Source: JBFELO01 sp041552055 (GTDB lineage Bacteria > Acidobacteriota > Thermoanaerobaculia > Thermoanaerobaculales > Sulfomarinibacteraceae). Taken from it: a DNA stretch of 42,958 nt. Location of the stretch: assembly GCA_041552055.1 (NCBI GenBank), contig JBFELO010000024.1, positions 1 through 42,958 of the forward strand. The letters are read 5' to 3'. The notes under the pieces were generated by a model that worked only from the letters and a program-made list of their open reading frames with translations, was not told the origin of the DNA and made no database searches. Positions 33,573-42,031 of the stretch are shown here, one piece after another (position 1 is the first letter of the stretch; every line of letters starts with the position of its first letter). Both the position numbers and the translations under genes were made by a program.

Positions 33573-35720
33573 ATGAGACGTCTCTTACTGCCGTGTGCGC
33601 TGGTAGTGGCCACGGTCGGCGGCACCGCTGAACCACCCGAGCGCCCAAAGGTCGGACTGGTCCTGTCCGGTGGCGGAGCTCTCGGCATCGCCCACCTCGG
33701 CGTTCTGAAGGTGCTCGAGGAGTTGCGGGTGCCGGTCGACTGCGTGGCCGGCAACAGCATGGGAGCGGTCATCGGGGGAATCTACGCCGCCGGGTACACT
33801 CCGCGGGAGATCGAGGACATTCTCCTCGCCATCCGGTGGAGCGACCTGCTCGACGATCGGCCGGACAGACGGCGGGTTCCGTATCGCCGGAAGCAGGATG
33901 ATCTCACCTTTCTGTCTCGGGTCGAGGTGGGCTTCAACCACGGTAGGTTCCAGCTGCCGTCGGCGTTGATCGAGGGGCAGAAGCTCAACTTCCTGCTCCA
34001 GGCGTTGACGATCCACACCGTCGGGTTGGAGAGCTTCGACGATCTGCCGGTCCCGTTTCGTACCGTCGCGACCGACCTCGAGACCGGTGAGGAGGTGGTC
34101 CTCGACCGCGGCGACTTGGCACACGCCATTCGGGCCAGTATGGCGATACCCGGCGTGTTCTCGCCGGTCGAAATCGACGATCGGTTGCTGGTGGACGGTG
34201 GACTGGTGAACAACCTGCCGGTCGACCAGGGGCGAGCGCTCGGTGCCGAGGTCGTGATCGCCGTCGACGTCGGCGAGCCGCTGCGCACCCGCGAGGAGTT
34301 GGAGTCACTCTCCGGCGTGACCCGTCAGGTCCTCAGAATGATGACCGAGCGAAACGTCGCCCGCCAGGTGGGCGACGCCGATCTATTGATTCACCCGGAG
34401 GTGGAGGAGTTCAGCACCAGCGACTTTCCCAAGGCCGAGAAGATGATCGCGCGCGGAGAGCAGGCGGCGCGAGGGATGGCCGACGAGTTGCAGCGGTACT
34501 CGGTGAGTGAGGAAGAATACGTCCGGTTCAAACAGCGGTTCCAGCAACGAGAGCTGGCAGAGCGGACGGTGGCGTCGATACAGGTCTCCAGTGAGTCGCG
34601 AACCGATCCAAAACTGGTCCTGCGCGAGGTGCGGACCCGGCCCGGCGATCCACTCGACCTGCACGCCATCGCGCGGGACCTGGAGCGGCTGTACGCGCTC
34701 GGCGACTACGAGCTGGTGAGCTTCTTTCTCACGCAGGAGCGGAACGGGTACGGCCTGCACATCGTGGCCAACGACAAGTCCTGGGGTCCGCACACTATGC
34801 GGTTCGGTGTCAATCTGTTCTCCGGTTCCGGAGGCTACGGCAGGTTCAACCTCCTCGCCGACTACACGATGACCCGCCTCAACACGTTGCGCGCCGAGGC
34901 CAAGTTCGCGCTCCAGATCGGCGAGGAGCCCCGCGTGTTCGCGGAGTTCTACCAGCCGTTCGATGTGTACGGTCGGTTCTTCGTTGCTCCGTACTTCGAG
35001 TACGGCGAGCGCTATGCCGGCGCCTTCAAGCCCGAGACGACGACGGGGGGCGTCGATCTCGGTCTGAGCCTCGGTCGGTACGGCGAGATTAGAGTGGGGG
35101 CCGTCCGGGGCATTGGAGACGCGGTAACGCCCGGGATCGAGGGACCAGCCGTGGATTTCGACTGGGGTGGTCTGTCGGTGCGCGCTATCGTCGATCAGAT
35201 CGACGACCCCAACATTCCGCGACAGGGCTTCATCGGAAGCGTCTCGTTGCTCGCGTCCAGGGAGAGCCTCGGGTCGGACTCCGACTTCGATCGGCTGACC
35301 TGGAGTCTGCTCGCCGCCTCCTCTCGCGGCCGCCACAGCCTGGTGGGGTGGCTCAAGGGGGGATCGACACTCGGGACCGCGGCGGAGCCCTGGTGGTGGT
35401 CGAGCATCGGTGGGTTGTTCAACCTGTCGGGATACACGCCGAGATCTGCCTTCGGTCCCTACTACCACGTCGGCGTCGTGAGCTACTTCAACCGGATTGT
35501 CGACTTCGACTTCACGCTGGCCGAGGCGATCTACGGAGGTGTGTCGGCCGAAGCCGGGAACGTCTGGCCTACGAGCGACGACGTCTCCTTCGACGACCTT
35601 CGGTGGTCGGGTTCGTTGTTCCTCGCGATGGACTCCTTCTTCGGCCCGTTCTATCTCGCCTACGGTCTCGGCGACAACGGAGACGGGACGTGGTACCTGT
35701 TCCTCGGCAGGAGTTTTTGA
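33573..35720 (+). CDS. Patatin-like phospholipase with POTRA and outer-membrane barrel
   Basis: 715 residues from ATG 33573 (MRRLLLPCALVVATVGGTA, a signal peptide). Residues 30-290 form a patatin lipase with the oxyanion loop SGGGALGIAHLG, nucleophile GNSMG (Ser62) and catalytic Asp208 in VDGGLVNN. Next is a POTRA-like stretch (about 330-410, DPLDLHAIARDLERLYALGD), then a barrel rich in alternating aromatic strands ending GTWYLFLGRSF with the C-terminal Phe of outer-membrane barrels. The layout resembles PlpD-type (type Vd) autotransporters: lipase outside, barrel in the outer membrane. A GTG 16 codons upstream is an alternative start, but the ATG begins the signal peptide. It lies between two repeat elements. 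Confidence 0.9.
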   Translation: MRRLLLPCALVVATVGGTAEPPERPKVGLVLSGGGALGIAHLGVLKVLEELRVPVDCVAGNSMGAVIGGIYAAGYTPREIEDILLAIRWSDLLDDRPDRRRVPYRRKQDDLTFLSRVEVGFNHGRFQLPSALIEGQKLNFLLQALTIHTVGLESFDDLPVPFRTVATDLETGEEVVLDRGDLAHAIRASMAIPGVFSPVEIDDRLLVDGGLVNNLPVDQGRALGAEVVIAVDVGEPLRTREELESLSGVTRQVLRMMTERNVARQVGDADLLIHPEVEEFSTSDFPKAEKMIARGEQAARGMADELQRYSVSEEEYVRFKQRFQQRELAERTVASIQVSSESRTDPKLVLREVRTRPGDPLDLHAIARDLERLYALGDYELVSFFLTQERNGYGLHIVANDKSWGPHTMRFGVNLFSGSGGYGRFNLLADYTMTRLNTLRAEAKFALQIGEEPRVFAEFYQPFDVYGRFFVAPYFEYGERYAGAFKPETTTGGVDLGLSLGRYGEIRVGAVRGIGDAVTPGIEGPAVDFDWGGLSVRAIVDQIDDPNIPRQGFIGSVSLLASRESLGSDSDFDRLTWSLLAASSRGRHSLVGWLKGGSTLGTAAEPWWWSSIGGLFNLSGYTPRSAFGPYYHVGVVSYFNRIVDFDFTLAEAIYGGVSAEAGNVWPTSDDVSFDDLRWSGSLFLAMDSFFGPFYLAYGLGDNGDGTWYLFLGRSF

Positions 35721-35812
35721 CCCGATGGCGAAGCGGTTGAGAAGTGCGGATCCTGCCCGTGCGGTCTGGCCTGGTGGAAGACGACACCGCCGAAGGCCCA
35801 CTCGCGAAGACC

Positions 35813-35898
35813 GTTTCCGTCTCCGTATCCGATCCCCACACGGTCTTATCGGGCACGGATACGGAGACGGAGACGGAAACGGGCACTCCCCCTGATTC
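35813..35898. repeat. Hexamer-arm inverted repeat, copy D
   Basis: Left arm GTTTCC GTCTCC GTATCC GA; core CCCCACACGGTCTTATCGGG; right arm GGATAC GGAGAC GGAGAC then GGAAAC GGGCAC; end box, minus strand, GAATCAGGGGGA. Best hairpin of the set: most hexamers can pair with a one-unit shift. It lies between convergent patatin and leuS genes, 23 nt from the leuS stop. Confidence 0.85.
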
Positions 35899-35920
35899 AA
35901 GGGATCGGGCAGGTTGAGGG

Positions 35921-38464
35921 TTACACGACGATGTTGACCAATCGGCCCGGGACGACCACGACTCGTTGCGGCGTCTTGCCCTCGAAAAACCGTTGCGCGT
36001 TTTCCGACTCGAGCGCGAGTTGTTCGAGGGTCGCTGCGTCGGCGTCTTTCGGTACCTGCAGCTCGGCGCGTTTCTTGCCGTTGACCTGAACCACGATCGG
36101 GATCAGCTCGTCGATGCACAGCGCCTCGTCGTGGACCGGCCACGTCGCGTGGGCGATGAGCTCGACCTCGCCGAGGCGCTGCCACAGCTCTTCGCAGATG
36201 TGCGGTGCGTACGGGGAAAGTAACCGCAGAAACGTCGTCACCGTGGCTCTGGGCAGGGTCGCACACGAGGTCGCCTCGTTGACGAAGATCATCATCTGGG
36301 CGATCGCCGTGTTCATCTGCAGCGTCTCGGTGTCCGAGGCCACCTTCTTGATGGTCTTGTGCAACGTCCGCTCGAGGTCCGGCTCGGATCCCGGCTCGGC
36401 CTCGGTCAGCTTGGTGTTCAGCTCGCCTGTCTTGTCGTCCACCACCAGGCGCCAGACCCGTTGCAGGAACCGTGCGACCCCCTCGACCCCCTTCGTCTGC
36501 CACGGCTTCTGGGCCTCGAGGGGGCCCATGAACAGCTCGTACATGCGCATCGCGTCGGCACCGTAGGAGTCGATGATCTCGTCCGGGTTCTCGACGTTGA
36601 GCTTCGACTTGGACATCTTCTCGACCTGGCAGTCGAGCACGTCGCCGGAGTCCTTGGCGGTCACTCGTCCGTCATCGTGCTCCACGACGTCGGACGGGTG
36701 ATAGTACTTGCCCCGGGCATCACGGTACGAGTAGGCGAGCACCATCCCCTGGTTGAAGAGCCGCTGAAACGGCTCGGCCGTGCTCACCAGACCGCAGTCG
36801 TACAACACCTTGTGCCAGAACCGCGCGTACAGGAGGTGCAGGACCGCGTGCTCGACGCCACCGACGTACAGGTCCACCGGCATCCAGTACCGCTCAGCTT
36901 CTCGTGACCACGCCTCGGAGTCGTTGTGTGGGTCGATGAATCGAAGGTAGTACCAGCACGATCCCGCCCACTGGGGCATCGTGTTGGTCTCCCGGGTGCC
37001 GGTGCGTCCGTCGGGCAGCGTCACGCCGAGCCAGTCGCTGCCCGCCCGCGCCAGCGGTGGCCGACCGTGTTCGGTGGGGCGGTACTCGTCGATGGCAGGC
37101 AGGCCGACCGGCAGCCAGTCCTCGGGCACCGGCACCACCTCCCCGTCGTCGGTGTGGACCATGGGGAACGGCTCGCCCCAATACCGTTGACGCGAGAACA
37201 GCCAATCGCGCAGCTTGTACTGGACCCTGCGCTCGCCGCGGCCGCTCTCCTGGAGCCAATCGTTAGTTCGTTCGATCGCCTCGTCGACCTGGAGTCCATC
37301 CAGGAATCCGCTGTTGATCGCCGGTCCGTCGCCGAGATAGGCCTCGCCGTCGAAATCGGGTGGTGGCTGAACGGTGCGGATGATCGGCAGATCGTAGACC
37401 TTTGCGAAATCCCAGTCGCGCTGATCCTGCCCGGGCACGGCCATGATGGCCCCGGTACCGTAGGTCATGAGCACGTAGTCGGCGATCCAGATCGGAATCC
37501 GCGCGTCGTTGACCGGATTGACGGCGTAGCTCCCGGTAAAGACTCCCGTCTTCTCCTTGGCGAGGTCGGTGCGTGCGAGGTCGGTCTTGCCCGCGGCCTC
37601 GTCCCGGTACGCCTGGACCATGGCGCGTTGCGCCTCGGTCGTGATCTCGTCGACCAGAGGGTGCTCTGGTGCGAAGACGCAGTAGGTCGCTCCGAACAGC
37701 GTGTCCGGGCGGGTCGTGAAGACCGTGAACCCGAGGTCGCGCCCGTCGATGGGGAACACGACGTCAGCACCCTCGGACCGACCAATCCAGTTCCGCTGCA
37801 TCTCTTTGAGACTCTCCGGCCAGTCCACGTCCTCGAGGTCCGAGAGCAGTCGCTCGGCGTAGTCGGTGATCTTCAGCATCCACTGCCGCATCAACCGGCG
37901 CTCGACGGGATCCCCCGTTTCAACGTAGACCCCGTCCTTGACCTCCTCGTTGGCCAGCACGGTGCCCAGAGCCGGGCACCAGTTGACGGGCACGTCGGCC
38001 ATGTACGCGAGGCCCTGCTCGTGCAGCTTGAGGAAGATCCACTGGGTCCAACGATAGTAGTCCGGGCTGGCCGTACTGATTTCGCGGTCCCAGTCATAAG
38101 AAAAGCCGAGACGCTGAATCTGTCGGCGAAAGGTCGCGATGTTACGCTCGGTGATCTCGGCGGGATGGAGGCCCTCGCGGACCGCCGCCCGCTCGGCAGG
38201 CAGCCCGAACGCGTCCCATCCCATCGGATGGAGAACGTTGAACCCCTGCATCCGCTTCATCCGGGCGACGACGTCGGTCGCGGTGTAGCCCTCGGGATGA
38301 CCTACGTGGAGGCCTGCGCCCGACGGGTAGGGGAACATGTCGAGTACGTAGAACTTGGGTCTTGCGCGCAGCTCGTCCTGTGAGGATGGTGTTCGGAACG
38401 TGTCGCGCTCCCGCCACACCCGCTGCCACTTGGGCTCGATGATCGAGGGATCGTAACTGTGCAC
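35921..38464 (-). CDS. leuS: Leucyl-tRNA synthetase
   Basis: Class I synthetase charging tRNA-Leu, with an editing domain. 847 residues from GTG 38464. Visible are the N-terminal PYPSGAGLHVGHPEGYTATD (HIGH as HVGH), the editing CP1 domain (TTRPDTLFGATYCVFAPEHP), the LRDWLFSRQRYWGEPFP segment and VEKMSKSKLNVENP (KMSKS). GGAG lies 5 nt before the GTG, and family residues HSYDPSIIEPKWQRVW follow directly, so the longer open frame upstream is rejected. A leader palindrome and -10 are listed separately. Confidence 0.97.
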   Translation of the reverse strand: MHSYDPSIIEPKWQRVWRERDTFRTPSSQDELRARPKFYVLDMFPYPSGAGLHVGHPEGYTATDVVARMKRMQGFNVLHPMGWDAFGLPAERAAVREGLHPAEITERNIATFRRQIQRLGFSYDWDREISTASPDYYRWTQWIFLKLHEQGLAYMADVPVNWCPALGTVLANEEVKDGVYVETGDPVERRLMRQWMLKITDYAERLLSDLEDVDWPESLKEMQRNWIGRSEGADVVFPIDGRDLGFTVFTTRPDTLFGATYCVFAPEHPLVDEITTEAQRAMVQAYRDEAAGKTDLARTDLAKEKTGVFTGSYAVNPVNDARIPIWIADYVLMTYGTGAIMAVPGQDQRDWDFAKVYDLPIIRTVQPPPDFDGEAYLGDGPAINSGFLDGLQVDEAIERTNDWLQESGRGERRVQYKLRDWLFSRQRYWGEPFPMVHTDDGEVVPVPEDWLPVGLPAIDEYRPTEHGRPPLARAGSDWLGVTLPDGRTGTRETNTMPQWAGSCWYYLRFIDPHNDSEAWSREAERYWMPVDLYVGGVEHAVLHLLYARFWHKVLYDCGLVSTAEPFQRLFNQGMVLAYSYRDARGKYYHPSDVVEHDDGRVTAKDSGDVLDCQVEKMSKSKLNVENPDEIIDSYGADAMRMYELFMGPLEAQKPWQTKGVEGVARFLQRVWRLVVDDKTGELNTKLTEAEPGSEPDLERTLHKTIKKVASDTETLQMNTAIAQMMIFVNEATSCATLPRATVTTFLRLLSPYAPHICEELWQRLGEVELIAHATWPVHDEALCIDELIPIVVQVNGKKRAELQVPKDADAATLEQLALESENAQRFFEGKTPQRVVVVPGRLVNIVV

Positions 38465-38495
38465 GGGAACTCCAGACTCCGTATTCTGCCGTCCT

Positions 38496-38516
38496 CCCGG
38501 CGCGGACCGCGCCGGG
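38496..38516. promoter_or_regulatory. Palindrome in the leuS leader
   Basis: Two 10-base arms, CCCGGCGCGG (38496-38505) and CCGCGCCGGG (38507-38516), flank a single base: a near-perfect palindrome in the leader just downstream of the predicted start. It could be an operator or a leader hairpin. A repeated AGAATACG lies on either side of it on the minus strand. Confidence 0.4.
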
Positions 38517-38523
38517 TCCGCGT

Positions 38524-38529
38524 ATTCTA
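38524..38529 (-). promoter_or_regulatory. -10 element for leuS
   Basis: Minus-strand TAGAAT; the start would be near 38517, giving a leader of about 53 nt with the palindrome at its 5' end. No clear -35. A second AGAAT box (from about 38484) may be an alternative. Confidence 0.35.
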
Positions 38530-38753
38530 CGCATCCCGTCGCGGCGAGGCCAGTTTCGGCCCGCCGATCGTACCCGTCGCGTACTGCGCACGCCGTTTCC
38601 ATGCGGCCGTCCGCGTCCTCTCGCCTCAGGGTGTTCGAACCACCGCCGAGACTTCGACGGCGTACGAGTGTGGCATAATCCACGCCTGTCTAGAAGGGCC
38701 CTGTCGCGATCTCGATGCTGGAATGAGAAGAACGAGTCTGAGGAGGGAACCAC

Positions 38754-39320
38754 ATGAACGACGTGATCGGCATGAAGGTGCGGGCCAAGGCGCTCGAGGA
38801 CTCTTTCTTCGAGCGCGAGAACCAGGAACTGCTGAGGAAGCTGAGAGATCAGGCGGCGAGAGAGGACCAGAAAAGGACGCTCCGCGAGGCCCTCAACGTC
38901 TCGGACGACAAGGTTCTCGACGTCCTCGTGGATTTCGATATCGACACAGAGTCGATCGTGGCGTTCGGGTTGGTGCCGTTGGTCGAGGTCGCGTGGGCCG
39001 ACGGCTCGATTCACGACAAGGAGCGCGAGGCCATACTGCGTGCCGCCGAAGAACGGGGCGTAACTGCCGGAAGCACCACCTACCGGCTGCTCCAGAACTG
39101 GTTGCTGCACCAACCGGATGCCAGGTTGCTCGAGGTGTGGCGGCACTACTCGAAGGAGCTGATCTCCTCGCTGGGACCCGAGTCGGGATCCCTGCTCAAG
39201 GATCGCGTGTTGGGCAACGCCAAGGCCGTGGCCGAGGCAGCCGGTGGGTTCCTGGGCCTGGGCTCGATCTCGGCGATCGAGAAGGCGGTTCTCGAGGATC
39301 TCGAGTCGACGTTCGACTAG
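38754..39320 (+). CDS. TerB-like protein of unknown function
   Basis: 188 residues, no signal peptide or membrane helix, so cytosolic. The segment VEVAWADGSIHDKEREAIL (about residue 77 on) matches the start of the TerB/DjlA-type helical fold, in which a WADG turn precedes an acidic helix. The first 50 residues are a charged helix (LEDSFFERENQELLRKLRDQ). GGAGGG stands before the ATG and a CATAAT box at 38674-38679 may be its -10. TerB proteins have been linked to tellurite or membrane stress, but this one is only TerB-like. The gap to leuS (38465-38753) holds promoters for both and the palindrome. Confidence 0.7.
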   Translation: MNDVIGMKVRAKALEDSFFERENQELLRKLRDQAAREDQKRTLREALNVSDDKVLDVLVDFDIDTESIVAFGLVPLVEVAWADGSIHDKEREAILRAAEERGVTAGSTTYRLLQNWLLHQPDARLLEVWRHYSKELISSLGPESGSLLKDRVLGNAKAVAEAAGGFLGLGSISAIEKAVLEDLESTFD

Positions 39321-39399
39321 CTCGCACGACCGAGAATTTCTCGCACCTCATCAGCGATCCATCGGAGATTTCGTTGTAGATTAGTCGCGGAGGTAGACC

Positions 39400-40179
39400 A
39401 TGGCGAACATCTACAAAGTTGCCGTCGGTATCTTCGTCGCTCTGGTGTTGACCGCGGTGGTGGTCTACTTCTGGGCGTGCCCGGCCAAGGAACGGCCGGA
39501 ATCGCTCGAAACTCCCTCGATCATGACACCGCCCCCGGAGCCGTCCCCGACTCCCAGCCTCGCCGAGCAGCTCTCGGCACGGCTGTCCGGCGTCACGCTC
39601 GCTACCAGCGACGCGGCGGTTCGAGAGTTGGTGGAAGGCGCGTCCTCACACCCGCAACTGGCGAAGTGGTTGGTGAACGAGGATCTGGTGCGGCGCTTCG
39701 TGGCATCCGTCGACAACATCGCCGAGGGCCGGAGCCCGCGGCAACATCTGGACTTCATGCAGCCGACCACCCCATTCCGGATCCTCGACAGGAGGGGGAC
39801 GTTCTACATGAATCCTGCCAGCTACCACCGTTACGACCTCGCCGCACAGGTCCTTGACTCGCTGGACACGGCCGGCGCGGTGGCGTTGTACCGGGAGCTT
39901 CGTCCGCTGATCGACGAGGCGTACCGCGAGATCTCGCCGCCCGGGTCGGACTTCGAGGACAGGATGCTCGAGGCGATCGACCATCTGTTGGCGGTGGAAG
40001 CGCCGACCGGAGACATCGAGCTCGAGGAACGCACGGTGGCGACCTTTGCCTATGCGGACGAACACCTCGAGTCGTTGAGCGATGCACAGCGTCACCTGCT
40101 GCGGACGGGGCCCGACAACGTACGCAGGATACAGGAGAAGCTGCAGGAGTTCCGTGAGGCCCTGCTGCTCACGGTGTAG
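39400..40179 (+). CDS. DUF3014 protein, single-pass membrane anchored
   Basis: 259 residues. A membrane helix (residues 6-27, VAVGIFVALVLTAVVVYFWA) is followed by a Pro-rich linker (PPPEPSPTPS) and a DUF3014 domain: LVNEDLVRRFVASVDNIAEG, then HYRYDLAAQ-like YHRYDLAAQVLDSLD and ELRPLIDEAYREI. The C-terminal domain should be in the periplasm. The function of DUF3014 is not known. GGAGGT lies 4-5 nt before the ATG. It follows the TerB-like gene by 79 nt and repeat copy E follows it. Confidence 0.85.
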   Translation: MANIYKVAVGIFVALVLTAVVVYFWACPAKERPESLETPSIMTPPPEPSPTPSLAEQLSARLSGVTLATSDAAVRELVEGASSHPQLAKWLVNEDLVRRFVASVDNIAEGRSPRQHLDFMQPTTPFRILDRRGTFYMNPASYHRYDLAAQVLDSLDTAGAVALYRELRPLIDEAYREISPPGSDFEDRMLEAIDHLLAVEAPTGDIELEERTVATFAYADEHLESLSDAQRHLLRTGPDNVRRIQEKLQEFREALLLTV

Positions 40180-40252
40180 CGCGGGCGATCCCGACAACCA
40201 GAATGAGGCACGTTCCTGTTGCGGGTCCCGTACAGGCACTTCGGTCGGGAAT

Positions 40253-40352
40253 ATGCCCGTGCCCGTATCCGTCTCCGTATCCGAATTCTCCCGCGGTTTC
40301 CTGAGGCGAATCGGGCATGGAGACGGAGACGGATACGGATACGGGTTGACCC
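40253..40352. repeat. Hexamer-arm inverted repeat, copy E
   Basis: Left arm ATGCCC GTGCCC GTATCC then GTCTCC GTATCC GAATTC; core with CCGCGGTTTCC and GAATC; right arm GGGCAT GGAGAC GGAGAC then GGATAC GGATAC, ending GGGTTGACCC. Tandem context: after the DUF3014 gene and before the AIR-synthase/HAD gene. A short GGGAAC GGGAAC run (40382-40393) follows. Confidence 0.85.
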
Positions 40353-40443
40353 ACTCGTGCCGCCGGAAGATGGCGTTCCTCGGGAACGGGAACAGGGAGG
40401 GAGTAGCGGCCCGCGTGAGCAGAAGAGACGTTAGGATGGTGGC

Positions 40444-42006
40444 ATGCACGGCAGACTGCCGACCGGAAAGGTGCCGTGGGACCTGGTGGCGAAGAGCCTC
40501 GGGAGCCAACTGCCTCCCGCGGTGGTACTCGGACCCGGCGCCGGTGAGGACGCCGCGCTCGTGACGATCGGTGGCGAGTTGTGGGCGGTGGCGACCGATC
40601 CGATTTCACTGGCGGCCGCCGATGCGGGCCGGCTCGCGGTCACGGTCAACGCGAATGATGTAGCGGTGCGAGGCGCGACGCCCCGGTTCTTCCTGGTGGT
40701 GTTGATGCTCGCGCCGGACGAAGCGACCGAGGACCTCGTGGACGGGATCCTGAGCCAGGTCCGGTCGGCGTGCGATGCGATCGACGTCGCCCTGATCGGG
40801 GGCCACACCGAGGTCACGGAAGGGCTGTCGCGCAGCCTGGTGGTGGGCACCATGCTCGGCAGGGTGACCGGTCGGCCGATCACCACGGGTGGCCTGCGGC
40901 TCGGCGACCTCGTTGGATTGACGAAGTGGGTCGGACTCGAGGGGACGTCCATCCTGCTGTCCGAGTTCGGCCCTCGACTGAGGGCGGCCCACCCCGTCGA
41001 CACATTCGCACGCTGCCGGGAGCTGCTCGACGGCGACTGGCTCTCGGTCATCCCCGAAGCCGCGGTCGCCGCCGCCAATTCCGCGGTCACCGCGATGCAC
41101 GACGTGACCGAAGGAGGGATCGGCGAGGCGCTGTACGAGATGGAACGCGCATCGGGGCTCGGGATCGAGGTCGATGTCGAGGAGCTGCCGATCCTTCCCG
41201 AGACCAGGCTGATCTGTGACGACCTCGGGATGGATCCGATGGGGTTGATCGGCTCCGGATCACTCCTCTTCGGGTGCAGTCCAGAGGGACGTCACGCACT
41301 CGAGGCCGACCTGACGGACGCCGGGATACGGTTCGCCTGGATCGGCCGAGCGGTCGCCGAGCGCGGCCCGGTCCCGAAGTCGGTTCCACGGTTCGAGCGC
41401 GACGAGATTCTCAAGGCGCTGAGCGCCCGCGGAATCGAGGCCGTCGTCTTCGACATGGACGGCACGCTGATCGATTCGGAGTACGACTGGCCGGCGATTC
41501 GTCAGCGGTTGGGTGTGACCGCGCCTTCGATCATCGACGAGTTGAACGGTCTGCCAGAAGCGGATCGGGCGTCGAAGTGGCGGGAGTTGAGATCCATAGA
41601 ACGCCAGGCGACCCTCGGGGCCGAGCTCAGGACCGGCGCGACGGCACTGCTGGCAATCCTCCGGGAGCGAGGCCTGGCAACGGCCCTGGTGACCAACAAC
41701 TCGGAAGACAACACACGACTCCTGCTGGACCGCTTCGACCTCGACTTCGAGGTGGTGCTGACCCGCGACTCGGGGTTGTGGAAGCCGTCCGGGGCTCCGA
41801 TCGCAGAGGCCGTCCGTCAGCTCGGTGTCATGCCGAACCGTGTTCTCGCTGTGGGAGACTCGCGGTACGACCTCGACGCCGCGCGTGAGGCCGGGTGCGG
41901 GCGCGTCTGTCTGCTGTACGGCGCGGCCGAGCGGTACCGGGAACACGCCGACCTGGCATTCCCCGACCTCGGCGCGCTCACCCGCTACCTGCGGATCGTT
42001 CTCTGA
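40444..42006 (+). CDS. AIR-synthase-related (HypE/ThiL-like) domain fused to HAD phosphatase
   Basis: 520 residues. Residues 1-325 are an AIR-synthase-fold ATP enzyme (GAGEDAALVTIGGELWAVAT, then VNANDVAVRGATPRFFL, LIGGHTEVTEGLSRSLVVGT, MHDVTEGGIGEALYEME), the fold of HypE, ThiL, SelD and PurM. The Sec/Cys loop of SelD and the C-terminal cysteine of HypE are missing. Residues 330-520 are a HAD hydrolase: FDMDGTLIDSEYDW with nucleophile Asp337 and acid Asp339, LVTNNSED, the lysine before PSGAPIAEA, and VGDSRYDLDAA (Asp472, Asp476). Both halves look complete. Joined, they suggest ATP-dependent phosphoryl chemistry coupled to removal of a phosphate; substrate unknown. Confidence 0.85.
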   Translation: MHGRLPTGKVPWDLVAKSLGSQLPPAVVLGPGAGEDAALVTIGGELWAVATDPISLAAADAGRLAVTVNANDVAVRGATPRFFLVVLMLAPDEATEDLVDGILSQVRSACDAIDVALIGGHTEVTEGLSRSLVVGTMLGRVTGRPITTGGLRLGDLVGLTKWVGLEGTSILLSEFGPRLRAAHPVDTFARCRELLDGDWLSVIPEAAVAAANSAVTAMHDVTEGGIGEALYEMERASGLGIEVDVEELPILPETRLICDDLGMDPMGLIGSGSLLFGCSPEGRHALEADLTDAGIRFAWIGRAVAERGPVPKSVPRFERDEILKALSARGIEAVVFDMDGTLIDSEYDWPAIRQRLGVTAPSIIDELNGLPEADRASKWRELRSIERQATLGAELRTGATALLAILRERGLATALVTNNSEDNTRLLLDRFDLDFEVVLTRDSGLWKPSGAPIAEAVRQLGVMPNRVLAVGDSRYDLDAAREAGCGRVCLLYGAAERYREHADLAFPDLGALTRYLRIVL

Positions 42007-42031
42007 GAGGAGCGCGAAGCACGAGTCCTTT

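Noticed and set aside
35569..35886. Frame reading Val-Ser repeats through repeat copy D
   Set aside because: A hexamer repeat always gives a dipeptide repeat in any open frame; there is no start signal, and similar frames in other copies are not homologous outside the arms.
34383..36503. 706-codon open frame on the minus strand opposite the patatin gene
   Set aside because: It is antisense to a clear lipase/barrel gene and has low-complexity Arg/Glu/Gln-rich sequence typical of GC-rich shadow frames.
38496..38530. T-box riboswitch upstream of leuS
   Set aside because: The leader is too short and lacks the specifier loop and conserved T-box sequence.
38464..38683. Longer leuS start upstream of GTG 38464
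   Set aside because: The extra residues have no synthetase similarity, cover the palindrome and promoter, and lack a ribosome binding site; GGAG precedes the GTG.
40444..42006. SelD (selenophosphate synthetase)
   Set aside because: The essential Sec/Cys and Lys N-terminal loop is absent; HypE/ThiL-like is the safer description.
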